Below are positions 1 to 6,831 of a stretch of 12,271 bases of DNA, piece after piece. How positions within the stretch are numbered: position 1 is the first letter of the stretch; each line of letters opens with the position of its first letter. Source of the DNA: an uncultured Ruminococcus sp. (GTDB lineage Bacteria; Bacillota; Clostridia; Oscillospirales; Ruminococcaceae); assembly GCA_937907215.1 (NCBI GenBank), contig CALESG010000094.1:1-12271 (forward strand), in the 5' to 3' direction. The position numbers were made by a program, and so were the translations under genes. The notes below the pieces were generated by a model, which had not been told where the DNA came from, did no database searches, and was given only the letters and a program-made list of their open reading frames with translations.

Positions 1-1
1 T

Positions 2-883
2 ACAGTCGGTGATGTAGATATGGACGGTACGATTACTGCTCATGATGTAGCAGTAGTTTCTCGTTATATCAAAGAAGGAGATATAGATCTTTCAGACAAA
101 CAACTATTACTTGCTGATTATGATGGAAACGGTATAGTCAATGAAGCTGATGCTGATGCAATCAGTGTTCTTTCCACTGCATTGCTTGGTGATGTGGATG
201 GTGATGGAAAAATAAGTTTGACAGACAGTATTTATGTAATGCGTTTATGTGCACCATTAAACACAGAAACTATCAACCCCGAAACAATCGCCGCTGCTGA
301 TGTGGATGCTGATGGCATTATTACAATAAATGATTCTTATCTGATCTTACAATATTATAATCTTTGCAAGGCAGAAATGTCTCCAGATTTTGGCGGATAT
401 TATTTTCATTGGAATGCACCTGGTATGAATGAAAAGACAAGAGTGCCGCTTCGTGCTTCAATGACAACCGATGAACTTAAACCAATGAACTTCTATGGAG
501 ATGTAAATGTAGACAACTGTCTTAATGAAATTGACGTTAAATACATCAAAAATTTTATTGAAACAGGCGAAGTTCCTGATAATATCAGAATAGTAGAAGC
601 TGATATAAACTGTGACGGTGTAATTGACCAGAAAGATATTGATATGATTTTGGAAAATATCACCTATAATGTAACAGATGTCAACAAAGATGGCAAAACA
701 CATATTACTGACGCAATTGAAGTTTTATCATATTATTCAAAAAAATCTGCATGTCTTTATATTTCTCCACAGGAACAGGAAAATGAATATATATATAATG
801 TAAATGGAGATGAAAAAGTAAGTATTCTTGATGCAGTAGATATTCTTAGACAATATGCATTAACGGCAGCTGAGCTTTTATAA
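2..883 (+). CDS. Tandem-dockerin protein, 3' part (5' end outside window)
   Basis: The reading frame is open from the first complete codon (position 2) to TAA at 881-883, so the gene starts upstream. The ATG at 20 lies inside a dockerin calcium loop (GDVDMDGTIT) and has no ribosome binding site, so it is not the start. The 293 visible residues contain eight F-hand type calcium loops of the form DxDxDGxxxxxD, paired into four dockerin-like modules at about nt 2-172, 188-362, 494-664 and 677-866. Examples are DVDGDGKISLTD, DVDADGIITIND, DVNVDNCLNEID and DINCDGVIDQKD. The last loop starts with Asn (NVNGDEKVSILD). About 45 residues between modules 2 and 3 (ending near DELKPMNFYGD) do not resemble a dockerin. 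Type I dockerins bind cohesins in cellulosome-like complexes, so a scaffold-associated secreted protein is likely. Any catalytic part would be upstream and is unseen. Confidence 0.88.
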   Translation, partial: TVGDVDMDGTITAHDVAVVSRYIKEGDIDLSDKQLLLADYDGNGIVNEADADAISVLSTALLGDVDGDGKISLTDSIYVMRLCAPLNTETINPETIAAADVDADGIITINDSYLILQYYNLCKAEMSPDFGGYYFHWNAPGMNEKTRVPLRASMTTDELKPMNFYGDVNVDNCLNEIDVKYIKNFIETGEVPDNIRIVEADINCDGVIDQKDIDMILENITYNVTDVNKDGKTHITDAIEVLSYYSKKSACLYISPQEQENEYIYNVNGDEKVSILDAVDILRQYALTAAELL

Positions 884-931
884 AAATAAAAATATATTTT
901 TAATAATATTAAATAAGTATTATTAAAAAAC

Positions 932-966
932 AGATCCTCATCGGATATAAATTCCGACGAGGATCT
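932..966. terminator. Bidirectional intrinsic terminator between convergent genes
   Basis: Positions 932-944 pair with 954-966 (AGATCCTC-a-TCGG against CCGA-c-GAGGATCT) around a 9-base loop. The one A/C mismatch read on the plus strand becomes a G-U wobble in minus-strand RNA. In the minus direction the hairpin runs into a T tract (complement of AAAAAA at 925-930); on the plus side it is followed only by TTCTTATAT. It sits between the dockerin gene stop (883) and the asnB stop (976), so it probably serves both and is stronger for asnB. Confidence 0.85.
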
Positions 967-975
967 TCTTATATA

Positions 976-2814
976 TTACAAAGAAATCTTTACATTATAA
1001 CGTTTCATCCATTCATTCAGCTGCACAAAAAATGCTATAGTCTGCGGTTTAGTCATAAGCTGACCATACCACTGTACAGACTCACTTTCTCCCATAAGTT
1101 CCATTAGCTTTGATTTTTTAACAATAGATAAAATCGGTGATGATGGGTTATCTATGATCTTACGCAGCATTTTAGATACTGCAAGAAAATATGCAGGATT
1201 ATGCGTCTTGGGATAAGGACTCTTCTTACGCCAAAGAATCTCATCGGGCAGATAACCTCTTGAAGCTTCTCTAAGCAGACCCTTTTCATAACCCTTGTAA
1301 TCTTTATATTCCCACGGTACATTATAAAGATACTCTGCAATTCTATAATCACAAAACGGAACTCTTACTTCAAGAGAACTGTACATACTCATTCTGTCTT
1401 TTCGCTCAAGAAGATTCTGCATAAACCAATCTATATTTAAAATCATCATTTCACGTGTTCTGCTCTCTGTAACAGGTTCACCTGATAATTTATCTACATC
1501 TGAAATCGTATCTCTATATGCCTTATCTACATAAGCCTTTCCATCTATAAGCTCACTTAATTCATCACGTAAAAATGATTGTCTGTAAACTGTACTCTGT
1601 GCCCACGGAAATCCTTCACTCATACGAATTGTTTCATCTCTATACCACGGATAGCCTCCAAATATTTCATCAGAACATTCACCAGACAATGCGGCTGTAA
1701 CACTTTTTCTAATATCACGGCAAAATAAAAGCATAGAGCTGTCAACATCACCCATAGCCGCCATTCCTCTTGACTCCATTGCAGGAACAAGAGCTGCTGC
1801 AAGTGCCGGTGTATCAAGTATCGTTTTGTGACTTTTACTGCCAAGATACTCTACCATTATATCTATATATTCAGTATCACTTGTCGGCTGAAATTTACTT
1901 TTCTGAAAATATATATCATTGCTTTTATAATCAAGTGAAAATGTATCCAAAATTTTTCCCTGACTTTTATATTCACACGAAGCAATAGATGATATTATAC
2001 TTGAATCAAGTCCGCCCGATAAAAATGTTCCCAACGGAACATCTGATACCAGTTGTCTTTTTACTGAATCCTCTAAAAGAAATCTTACCTTTTCAGCTGT
2101 TTGATTAAAATTATCAGTATGCTCTTTTGCTTTAAGACGCCAATATATCTCCTTTTTAAGTCCTGAATCATCATATATGGCATATTCTGCTCTCTTAAGT
2201 TCTCTAACTGTTTTAAAAATTCCATATCCCGGAGTTCTGCCCGGTGCTATTAAAATAATCTCCGAAAGACCTTTTAAATCAATTTCATGAGGAATATCAG
2301 GACATTCAAGAAGGGAATTTATTTCTGACGAAAATATAAGTCCATTTACAGTTTCAGCATAAAAAAGAGGCTTCACACCCATTCTATCTCTTGCCAGAAA
2401 AAGCCTTTTTCTATTATGTTCCCATATGCCAAATGCAAATATACCATTAAATTTATTCAGCACATCTTCTTTATAAAAAATATATCCCCAAAGTACAACT
2501 TCTGTATCACAGTTAGTTTCAAATTTTGCTCCCATGGCTGTAAGCTCTGCTCTTACTTCTTTTGTATTATAAAGCTCACCATTATATACTATAGTATAAT
2601 CCTCATTCATATATGTTCTTGTCATTGGCTGTCTGCCATTTTCAGGGTCTATAACTGCAAGTCGCCTGTGAGCCATTATACATTCACGCTCACTGCAAAA
2701 TATTCCTTCATCATCCGGACCTCTGTTTGCAAGCTTATTCTGCATTTTTTCAAGCACATTACGCTTTTCTCTTAAATCGCTCTCAAAGCCTGCCATACCG
2801 CATATTCCACACAT
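976..2814 (-). CDS. asnB: Asparagine synthase (glutamine-hydrolysing)
   Basis: AsnB makes asparagine from aspartate, ATP and glutamine (EC 6.3.5.4). The start chosen is ATG at 2814-2812, giving MCGICGMAG with Cys2 as the glutaminase nucleophile after Met removal. GGAGG at 2828-2824 lies 9 bases upstream. A longer frame opening with TTG at 2838 would bury Cys2 and overlap this site. The 612-residue length suits Firmicute AsnB/AsnO proteins. The N-terminal class II amidotransferase domain shows RGPDDEG (about 31-37) and YNGELYN (77-83), then LFLARDRMGVKPLFY. The synthetase domain has the PP-loop FLSGGLDSS (about 260-270), SGECSDEIFGGYPWY (about 378-392) and RVPFCDY. It is last in the minus-strand block, 96 bases after the ANTAR gene. 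A terminator-like hairpin in its leader suggests attenuation. No active-site residue appears lost. Confidence 0.95.
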   Translation of the reverse strand: MCGICGMAGFESDLREKRNVLEKMQNKLANRGPDDEGIFCSERECIMAHRRLAVIDPENGRQPMTRTYMNEDYTIVYNGELYNTKEVRAELTAMGAKFETNCDTEVVLWGYIFYKEDVLNKFNGIFAFGIWEHNRKRLFLARDRMGVKPLFYAETVNGLIFSSEINSLLECPDIPHEIDLKGLSEIILIAPGRTPGYGIFKTVRELKRAEYAIYDDSGLKKEIYWRLKAKEHTDNFNQTAEKVRFLLEDSVKRQLVSDVPLGTFLSGGLDSSIISSIASCEYKSQGKILDTFSLDYKSNDIYFQKSKFQPTSDTEYIDIMVEYLGSKSHKTILDTPALAAALVPAMESRGMAAMGDVDSSMLLFCRDIRKSVTAALSGECSDEIFGGYPWYRDETIRMSEGFPWAQSTVYRQSFLRDELSELIDGKAYVDKAYRDTISDVDKLSGEPVTESRTREMMILNIDWFMQNLLERKDRMSMYSSLEVRVPFCDYRIAEYLYNVPWEYKDYKGYEKGLLREASRGYLPDEILWRKKSPYPKTHNPAYFLAVSKMLRKIIDNPSSPILSIVKKSKLMELMGESESVQWYGQLMTKPQTIAFFVQLNEWMKRYNVKISL

Positions 2815-2835
2815 AATAAAAAACCTCCTGCTCCA

Positions 2836-2885
2836 CAAAAAATAGAGAATAACAAAAGCCTTTTTAAAGACTGATGCTATTCTCT
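2836..2885 (-). promoter_or_regulatory. Terminator-like hairpin in the asnB leader (candidate attenuator)
   Basis: On the minus strand AGAGAATA (2885-2878) pairs with TATTCTCT (2851-2844). The stem continues through G-U, C-G and A-U pairs, a 2x2 internal loop, then A-U, G-C, U-G, C-G, U-A and U-A to a TAAA loop at 2866-2863. An A then six Ts (2842-2837) follow directly. The asnB ribosome binding site begins only 8 bases later (2828). The structure lies between the ANTAR stop (2911) and the asnB start. It could simply end the upstream transcript, but it also has the form of a leader terminator. A TATAAT at 2900-2895 lies just upstream but lacks a good -35 box. Confidence 0.6.
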
Positions 2886-2910
2886 TTATTCATTATTATA
2901 TGCAGATATA

Positions 2911-3489
2911 TTACATAAAGTTACACTCTGATATTATTTCCTCTGCAATTTTTTCCCTTGTACATCTTGTATCCATAGCAAGTTTCTCTATATATTTATG
3001 AGCCTCGTTTTCAGTCATAGATTTTTTCTCTATAAGAAGGCACTTAGCTCTTGAAACTATTCTCATTTCATGAAGCTTGCTCTGAAGCCTGACATTTTCC
3101 TGCTTCATAAAAATAAGACGGTTACGTACAGACATTCCAAAACTTATCGCCTGATAAAAAGATACTTTATGAACTGGTTTTGAAATAACTGCAACGCCGT
3201 TGTCACCTACCCTGCAACTAACTTCATTAGCAGAATCAGCACGGCACAAAAGAATTATTCCTGCACTTGTACTGCTGCTCATCTGTACAGCAAGTTTATC
3301 ACCCTGTTCATCTGTAAGAGGCATATTTATAATGATAAGATCAAAGTTATCTTGAACTATACATCTTTTCGCTTCACTACCACTTACCGCAGTACATATA
3401 TCAGAAAATCCACATTGTCTGAGAAATGGCACAATTCCCGAACCGGAAGCAGTAACACTGGTAACTATCAAAGCACGTTTGCTCCTCAA
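2911..3489 (-). CDS. ANTAR-domain antiterminator-type regulator with degenerate receiver
   Basis: This 192-residue protein should bind RNA hairpins and prevent transcription termination, the role known for ANTAR proteins; a glnA-linked ANTAR antiterminator is known in solventogenic clostridia. The start is TTG at 3489-3487, with AAGGAG at 3504-3499 nine bases upstream. The next Met is residue 56, so no ATG alternative keeps the domain. Residues 1-115 look like a response-regulator receiver, a helical linker covers about 116-140, and the ANTAR helices cover about 140-190 (IVSRAKCLLIEKKSM, ENEAHKYIEKLAM, EKIAEEIIS). Key receiver residues are missing: the acidic pair is T10/S11 in LIVTSVT, and the phospho-acceptor position is N55 in DLIIINMP. 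Only the conserved Lys (K104 in SKPVH) remains, so phosphorylation is unlikely. It lies 32 bases downstream of the GS-like gene and is probably co-transcribed with it. Confidence 0.88.
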   Translation of the reverse strand: MRSKRALIVTSVTASGSGIVPFLRQCGFSDICTAVSGSEAKRCIVQDNFDLIIINMPLTDEQGDKLAVQMSSSTSAGIILLCRADSANEVSCRVGDNGVAVISKPVHKVSFYQAISFGMSVRNRLIFMKQENVRLQSKLHEMRIVSRAKCLLIEKKSMTENEAHKYIEKLAMDTRCTREKIAEEIISECNFM

Positions 3490-3521
3490 GTTTCTACACT
3501 CCTTTCAATTATGCACTCAAC

Positions 3522-4694
3522 TTATTTCTGATTGATTTTATTCTTTCTTATAAAGTTTCCAGTACACGACGCAGGAACATGTTTTCCTACGAATTCACTC
3601 CTTGCGGTAAGCTTCATAGCATCACTTAATGTTTTTGGAAGTTCAAGAGAGTCAAATTCATTGTATTCAAGATGATTTTTCATGCCTTCCATTCCTGCTT
3701 CTAACAAAAGCTGCATTGTAAGATAAGGATTACAACAAGCATCAGCTGAACGTATTTCAAGTTCGGGTTCACAACCAGGAATTTTAATATTCTCCATAAC
3801 ACGAAATAAATTATTGCTTCTCATGTCTTCAAGTCTGTGGAATGAATTTTCCATAGAATTCATAAATGATGTGAATTCCGGAATATATTTCTTTATTCCT
3901 GCTTCAAATGCAAGACCTTCTTTATTTTCACCATCAAGCAAAGGTTTTCCATCCTTAGTAATGCTTATATATATTTTCAAAGCACTTCCGATCTCATTCT
4001 CCAGCGGCTTTGGCATAAATGAAGCATAAAGTCCATGAGAGGCTGCTATAGTTTCAACAACAGTTTTATAATGCATCATATTATCAGCAGCAGCAAGCGG
4101 ATCACTGCTTGCAAAATCAATCTCATTCTGACCCGGTCCGGATTTATGACATGAGGAAATTGGATTCAGTCCCATCTCTTCAAGAGAAAGACATATGTCA
4201 CGTCTGGCATTTTCACATTTATCAAGCGGTGCAATATCAAGATAGCCGCCATTGTCAAATGGAATATTTGTTGGATTACCATCTATATCCACTTTGAAAA
4301 GATAAAATTCACATCTTGTGCTTATTTGGCAAAAACAACCCATTTCTCTAAGTTTATCAACTGTAAGCTTTAAATTACGTCTTAAGTCACATTCATACGG
4401 TGTACCATCTGTATTAAATAAGTTGCAGAAAAATCTTACTACTCTTCCATCCTGCGGACGCCATGGCAAAACAGAAAGAGAATGTGTATCCGGCTTTAAC
4501 ATAAGAGTAGACGGATTTCCGCTAAAAATATCAGCTGTATAAAATGGTATACCATATTCTATGGCACGTATAAGCTCACTAGGCATAATTGCAATATTTT
4601 TCATATTGCCAAGAATATCACAAAATGACATTCTTATAAATTTAATATCATTATCTTCAATAAATCCCTGTGTGTCATTATCATAAAAATACAT
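3522..4694 (-). CDS. Glutamine synthetase family protein, probable pseudoenzyme
   Basis: The 390-residue product aligns along its length with GSI enzymes: YIRL-like FIRMSFCDILG, GTPYECDLRRNLK, CEFYLFKVD, GGYLDIAPLDKCENARRDI, GPGQNEIDF, HGLYASFMPKPL, IRSADACCNPYL. The start ATG (4694-4692) has AAGGAG at 4709-4704, nine bases away. Compared from memory with Bacillus and Salmonella GS, nearly every catalytic residue is changed. Asp50' in DGSS is Tyr52 (FYTAD). Metal ligands Glu129, Glu212 and His269 are Arg127, Lys184 and Lys240. Asn264 is Ile235. The segment with the glutamate flap (GYEAP) and NRS is about nine residues shorter and lost after NSFHRL. Glu131, Glu220 and Glu357 equivalents remain (129, 191, 313). 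The end stops about 50 residues short of the usual 443. The frame is intact and the core conserved, so this is a maintained protein, not decay. Synthesis of glutamine is doubtful; a sensor or structural role beside the ANTAR gene is inferred. Confidence 0.85.
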   Translation of the reverse strand: MYFYDNDTQGFIEDNDIKFIRMSFCDILGNMKNIAIMPSELIRAIEYGIPFYTADIFSGNPSTLMLKPDTHSLSVLPWRPQDGRVVRFFCNLFNTDGTPYECDLRRNLKLTVDKLREMGCFCQISTRCEFYLFKVDIDGNPTNIPFDNGGYLDIAPLDKCENARRDICLSLEEMGLNPISSCHKSGPGQNEIDFASSDPLAAADNMMHYKTVVETIAASHGLYASFMPKPLENEIGSALKIYISITKDGKPLLDGENKEGLAFEAGIKKYIPEFTSFMNSMENSFHRLEDMRSNNLFRVMENIKIPGCEPELEIRSADACCNPYLTMQLLLEAGMEGMKNHLEYNEFDSLELPKTLSDAMKLTARSEFVGKHVPASCTGNFIRKNKINQK

Positions 4695-4722
4695 ATTTTT
4701 ATTCTCCTTTAAAATATATTAA

Positions 4723-4753
4723 AGGCTGCCGTATCAAAATGACACGGCAGCCT
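4723..4753 (-). terminator. Hairpin between the transpeptidase gene and the GS-like gene
   Basis: A perfect 10-bp stem (4723-4732 with 4744-4753, AGGCTGCCGT/ACGGCAGCCT) extends through a G-U pair and three more pairs to a 3-base loop. On the minus strand it runs into TTTAATATATTTT and then, 13 bases past the stem, the ribosome binding site of the GS-like gene at 4709. It lies 9 bases after the transpeptidase stop and probably ends that transcript. Because it sits inside the GS-like leader it could also act as an attenuator. Confidence 0.7.
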
Positions 4754-4762
4754 AAAAACAAC

Positions 4763-6637
4763 TTACGGAATTATCATAACCGGCATACCTACATCAATAG
4801 CATTAAACAGAGATTCTGCAAAGTCATATGGTAAGTTTATACAACCGTGAGAACCATTATACGTATAAATATCTCCGCCATATGCAGAACGACCTAAATC
4901 GTGAAGTCCAACTCCGCACTCTGAAATATTCATCCAAAAGCTTACAGGCGTAGCATAGTCAGCTCCCTGAAGAACTATATCTCTTTCCATAGACCAAACC
5001 TGGAATGCACCTGTAGGAGTAGCTCTATCCGGATCAGTTGCCATACCTGTAACACAATCAGAATCCATTTGCAGTTCACCATCTTTATAATACCATACAT
5101 GCTGATTTGTAATATCAACTTCAATATAAGTATCACCAATATCATCTGTAGCTCGTGAATATCCTTTTTTAACATACTCAGGCTCAACTGTAACGCTCTC
5201 ACCTGCTTTTATATATTCAATAAGCTTTTCGGTTGTAGCCTCAACATCAGTCTGCCATCCGTAAATGCCATAATCACCCAAAGGAACTTCCACTGTACCC
5301 TGCATTGTTGAGTTAAATGTTCTTACATAACCCGGTGTATAAGTATCATACTTATTTGCGATATTAGCCTGAACCCAAGATTGAACAGCATTTTCATCAA
5401 TTGTCATATCGCCATTTTCATCAGAAGAAACCCAATCAACAATAGTTGAAGATTCAAGTTCCTCTGTTCTATCATCAAAATCATATGTTATAGTAAGTCC
5501 CTGAAGAGCATTTGCTTCATCACAAGCTTTTTGAAGACTTGCTTCTGTAACTTCAGCATAAAGATAACAATCACATTCATTGATATCAATTACAGAATCA
5601 CCGTTTCTTACACATTCAAGTGCATAATCTACAAGCACATCTGTATCTACCATATCACCATTATCTTCAGGAATTATAACATATGTTCCATCGTCCTGTC
5701 TTTGAAGATATGCATCTGTAGGCGGTGCACTTCCCCATGTATAATTTGCTATAAGACTTATAAGTTTATTTTCATCATATGTATTTACAAGCTTTGTGCT
5801 GTACTTTGCCTTACTAAAGAAATTTTTAAACCAAAGAAATGAATTTTGAGATGCTGCTTCAACAAAAGCATCGTCATTTTCAAGGTGAACTTCAGAACCA
5901 AATTCTTCACCATCGAAATGGATCTCATCTCCGCCTTTCTTTATAAATGTAAGACCTTTTACTTCTACTTTATGAATAACGGCCTTCTCTGCTTCATCCA
6001 TTGTCATGCCGCTTATATCAACATTGTTCATATATGTTCGTGGCAAGAAACCATTGCTGCACCAAATAACACCTATAAAATATACTGCTGCAATAATAAT
6101 CAAAACTGCAAATATTGCAATTATTCCTATCTTGTTTTTCTTTTCAGAAGCAACCTGTTCTTCTTGGAATTTCTTATTCCGGCGATAATCTGATGGTATT
6201 TCATAATCATACATATTAGAATCAGAACGACTGCTTTTTGATGATGACTTTGAAGATTTTGACTGACGCTGAACATAACGCTGAGCCTCTGCTGCTGTAG
6301 ATGATGGTGCAAGACGCTTTCGCTGTGGCTTTGCCGGTTCATCCATAGCATTCATAGACTCTTTTATTCTACGCATTTTTTCCATTTTTTCATCAGTCAC
6401 ACTTCCAGAATTTTTTCCATTAGCAGAACTGGAACGTTTCTTAGGATTATTTTGCTTTGCAGAAAGCTGAGATACACTTTTATTGCTGCTGCCAGCTTTT
6501 CGACTCTGTACAACATGCGGCTTTTTAGAAGTTTTAAGAGATTCCTGCATTTGACGATGCAGTTCCTCCTTTGATGGACGATTTGGAGCAGCTGTTGCAC
6601 TGCGCTTGTTGTTTGGCTGATTTTCTCTCTCGTTCAA
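4763..6637 (-). CDS. Membrane-anchored L,D-transpeptidase (YkuD) with peptidoglycan-binding-type region
   Basis: The enzyme forms 3-3 crosslinks in peptidoglycan outside the membrane. I chose TTG at 6637-6635 (624 residues) because AAAGGA at 6651-6646 sits 8 bases upstream. GTG at 6658 has no ribosome binding site, and ATG at 6646 overlaps this one. Residues 1-169 are a hydrophilic Ser/Lys/Arg/Gln-rich tail. A membrane helix covers about 170-192 (IGIIAIFAVLIIIAAVYFIG). An extracellular region resembling PG_binding_4-type domains (VDISGMTMDEAEKAV) follows to about 490. The YkuD domain fills the end, from YIEVDITNQHVWYY to MIIP, with PTGAFQVWSM and the catalytic signature H579...S596-H597-G598-C599-I-N. 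It heads the minus-strand block and is separated from the GS-like gene by a hairpin. Its leader is long and structured. The catalytic assignment is firm; the binding-domain name is less so. Confidence 0.93.
   Translation of the reverse strand: MNERENQPNNKRSATAAPNRPSKEELHRQMQESLKTSKKPHVVQSRKAGSSNKSVSQLSAKQNNPKKRSSSANGKNSGSVTDEKMEKMRRIKESMNAMDEPAKPQRKRLAPSSTAAEAQRYVQRQSKSSKSSSKSSRSDSNMYDYEIPSDYRRNKKFQEEQVASEKKNKIGIIAIFAVLIIIAAVYFIGVIWCSNGFLPRTYMNNVDISGMTMDEAEKAVIHKVEVKGLTFIKKGGDEIHFDGEEFGSEVHLENDDAFVEAASQNSFLWFKNFFSKAKYSTKLVNTYDENKLISLIANYTWGSAPPTDAYLQRQDDGTYVIIPEDNGDMVDTDVLVDYALECVRNGDSVIDINECDCYLYAEVTEASLQKACDEANALQGLTITYDFDDRTEELESSTIVDWVSSDENGDMTIDENAVQSWVQANIANKYDTYTPGYVRTFNSTMQGTVEVPLGDYGIYGWQTDVEATTEKLIEYIKAGESVTVEPEYVKKGYSRATDDIGDTYIEVDITNQHVWYYKDGELQMDSDCVTGMATDPDRATPTGAFQVWSMERDIVLQGADYATPVSFWMNISECGVGLHDLGRSAYGGDIYTYNGSHGCINLPYDFAESLFNAIDVGMPVMIIP
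4770..4797 (-). promoter_or_regulatory. Weak candidate promoter for the GS-like gene
   Basis: TTGATG (4797-4792), a 16-base spacer and GATAAT (4775-4770) lie in the last codons of the transpeptidase gene. Transcription would begin near 4763, with the hairpin at 4753-4723 at the 5' end of the leader. The match is imperfect in both boxes, so this is tentative. Without it the GS-like gene would depend on read-through of that hairpin. Confidence 0.3.
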
Positions 6638-6699
6638 AATTATCATCCTTTCATTCACTTGTTGTTTTTCTATATATTTTATGATCCGCTTTTATAGCA

Positions 6700-6825
6700 A
6701 ACGACAAAAATTTTTGACGTTGCCATTTGCCGATCCGCACGCAGCACGCATAAGCGTGCGGATGTGCGAGGCAATTTAAATAAGTTATTATATTCAACGT
6801 CAAATTATTTTTAACGTTGAATATA
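6700..6825 (-). repeat. Compound inverted-repeat leader with alternative pairings
   Basis: Three related arms lie here: A TTTGACGTTG (6713-6722), B (6789-6804, containing TTCAACGTCAAA) and C ACGTTGAATATA (6814-6825). B can pair with A (10 bp, enclosing the middle) or with C (12 bp, 13-base loop), but not with both. The middle is a GC-rich island: ATCCGCACGC (6733-6742) pairs with GCGTGCGGAT (6754-6763), a second GCACGC copy (6744-6749) can pair with 6754-6759 over an ATAA loop, and TTGCC/GGCAA (6727-6731, 6770-6774) pair outside. Next to arm A, 6700-6721 is nearly palindromic. All of it would lie in the transpeptidase 5' leader. It could be a regulatory RNA or an inserted palindromic repeat; nothing here matches a riboswitch I recognise. 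Confidence 0.65.
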
Positions 6826-6831
6826 TACTAT

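Noticed and set aside
2815..2838. N-terminal extension of asnB starting at TTG 2838
   Set aside because: It overlaps the GGAGG ribosome binding site and would bury the catalytic Cys that must follow the initiator Met.
2836..2900. Canonical ANTAR target (two hairpins with six-base loops) before asnB
   Set aside because: I could not find two such hairpins; only one long stem with a small loop is visible, so it is reported as terminator-like only.
3522..4694. Frameshift or decay as the cause of the missing GS residues
   Set aside because: The frame is uninterrupted, family motifs occur throughout in order, and the changes are specific substitutions plus one short deletion.
6692..6751. 19-codon minus-strand frame in the transpeptidase leader as a leader peptide
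   Set aside because: It has no ribosome binding site, lies inside the GC-rich palindrome and shows no run of codons suggesting attenuation.
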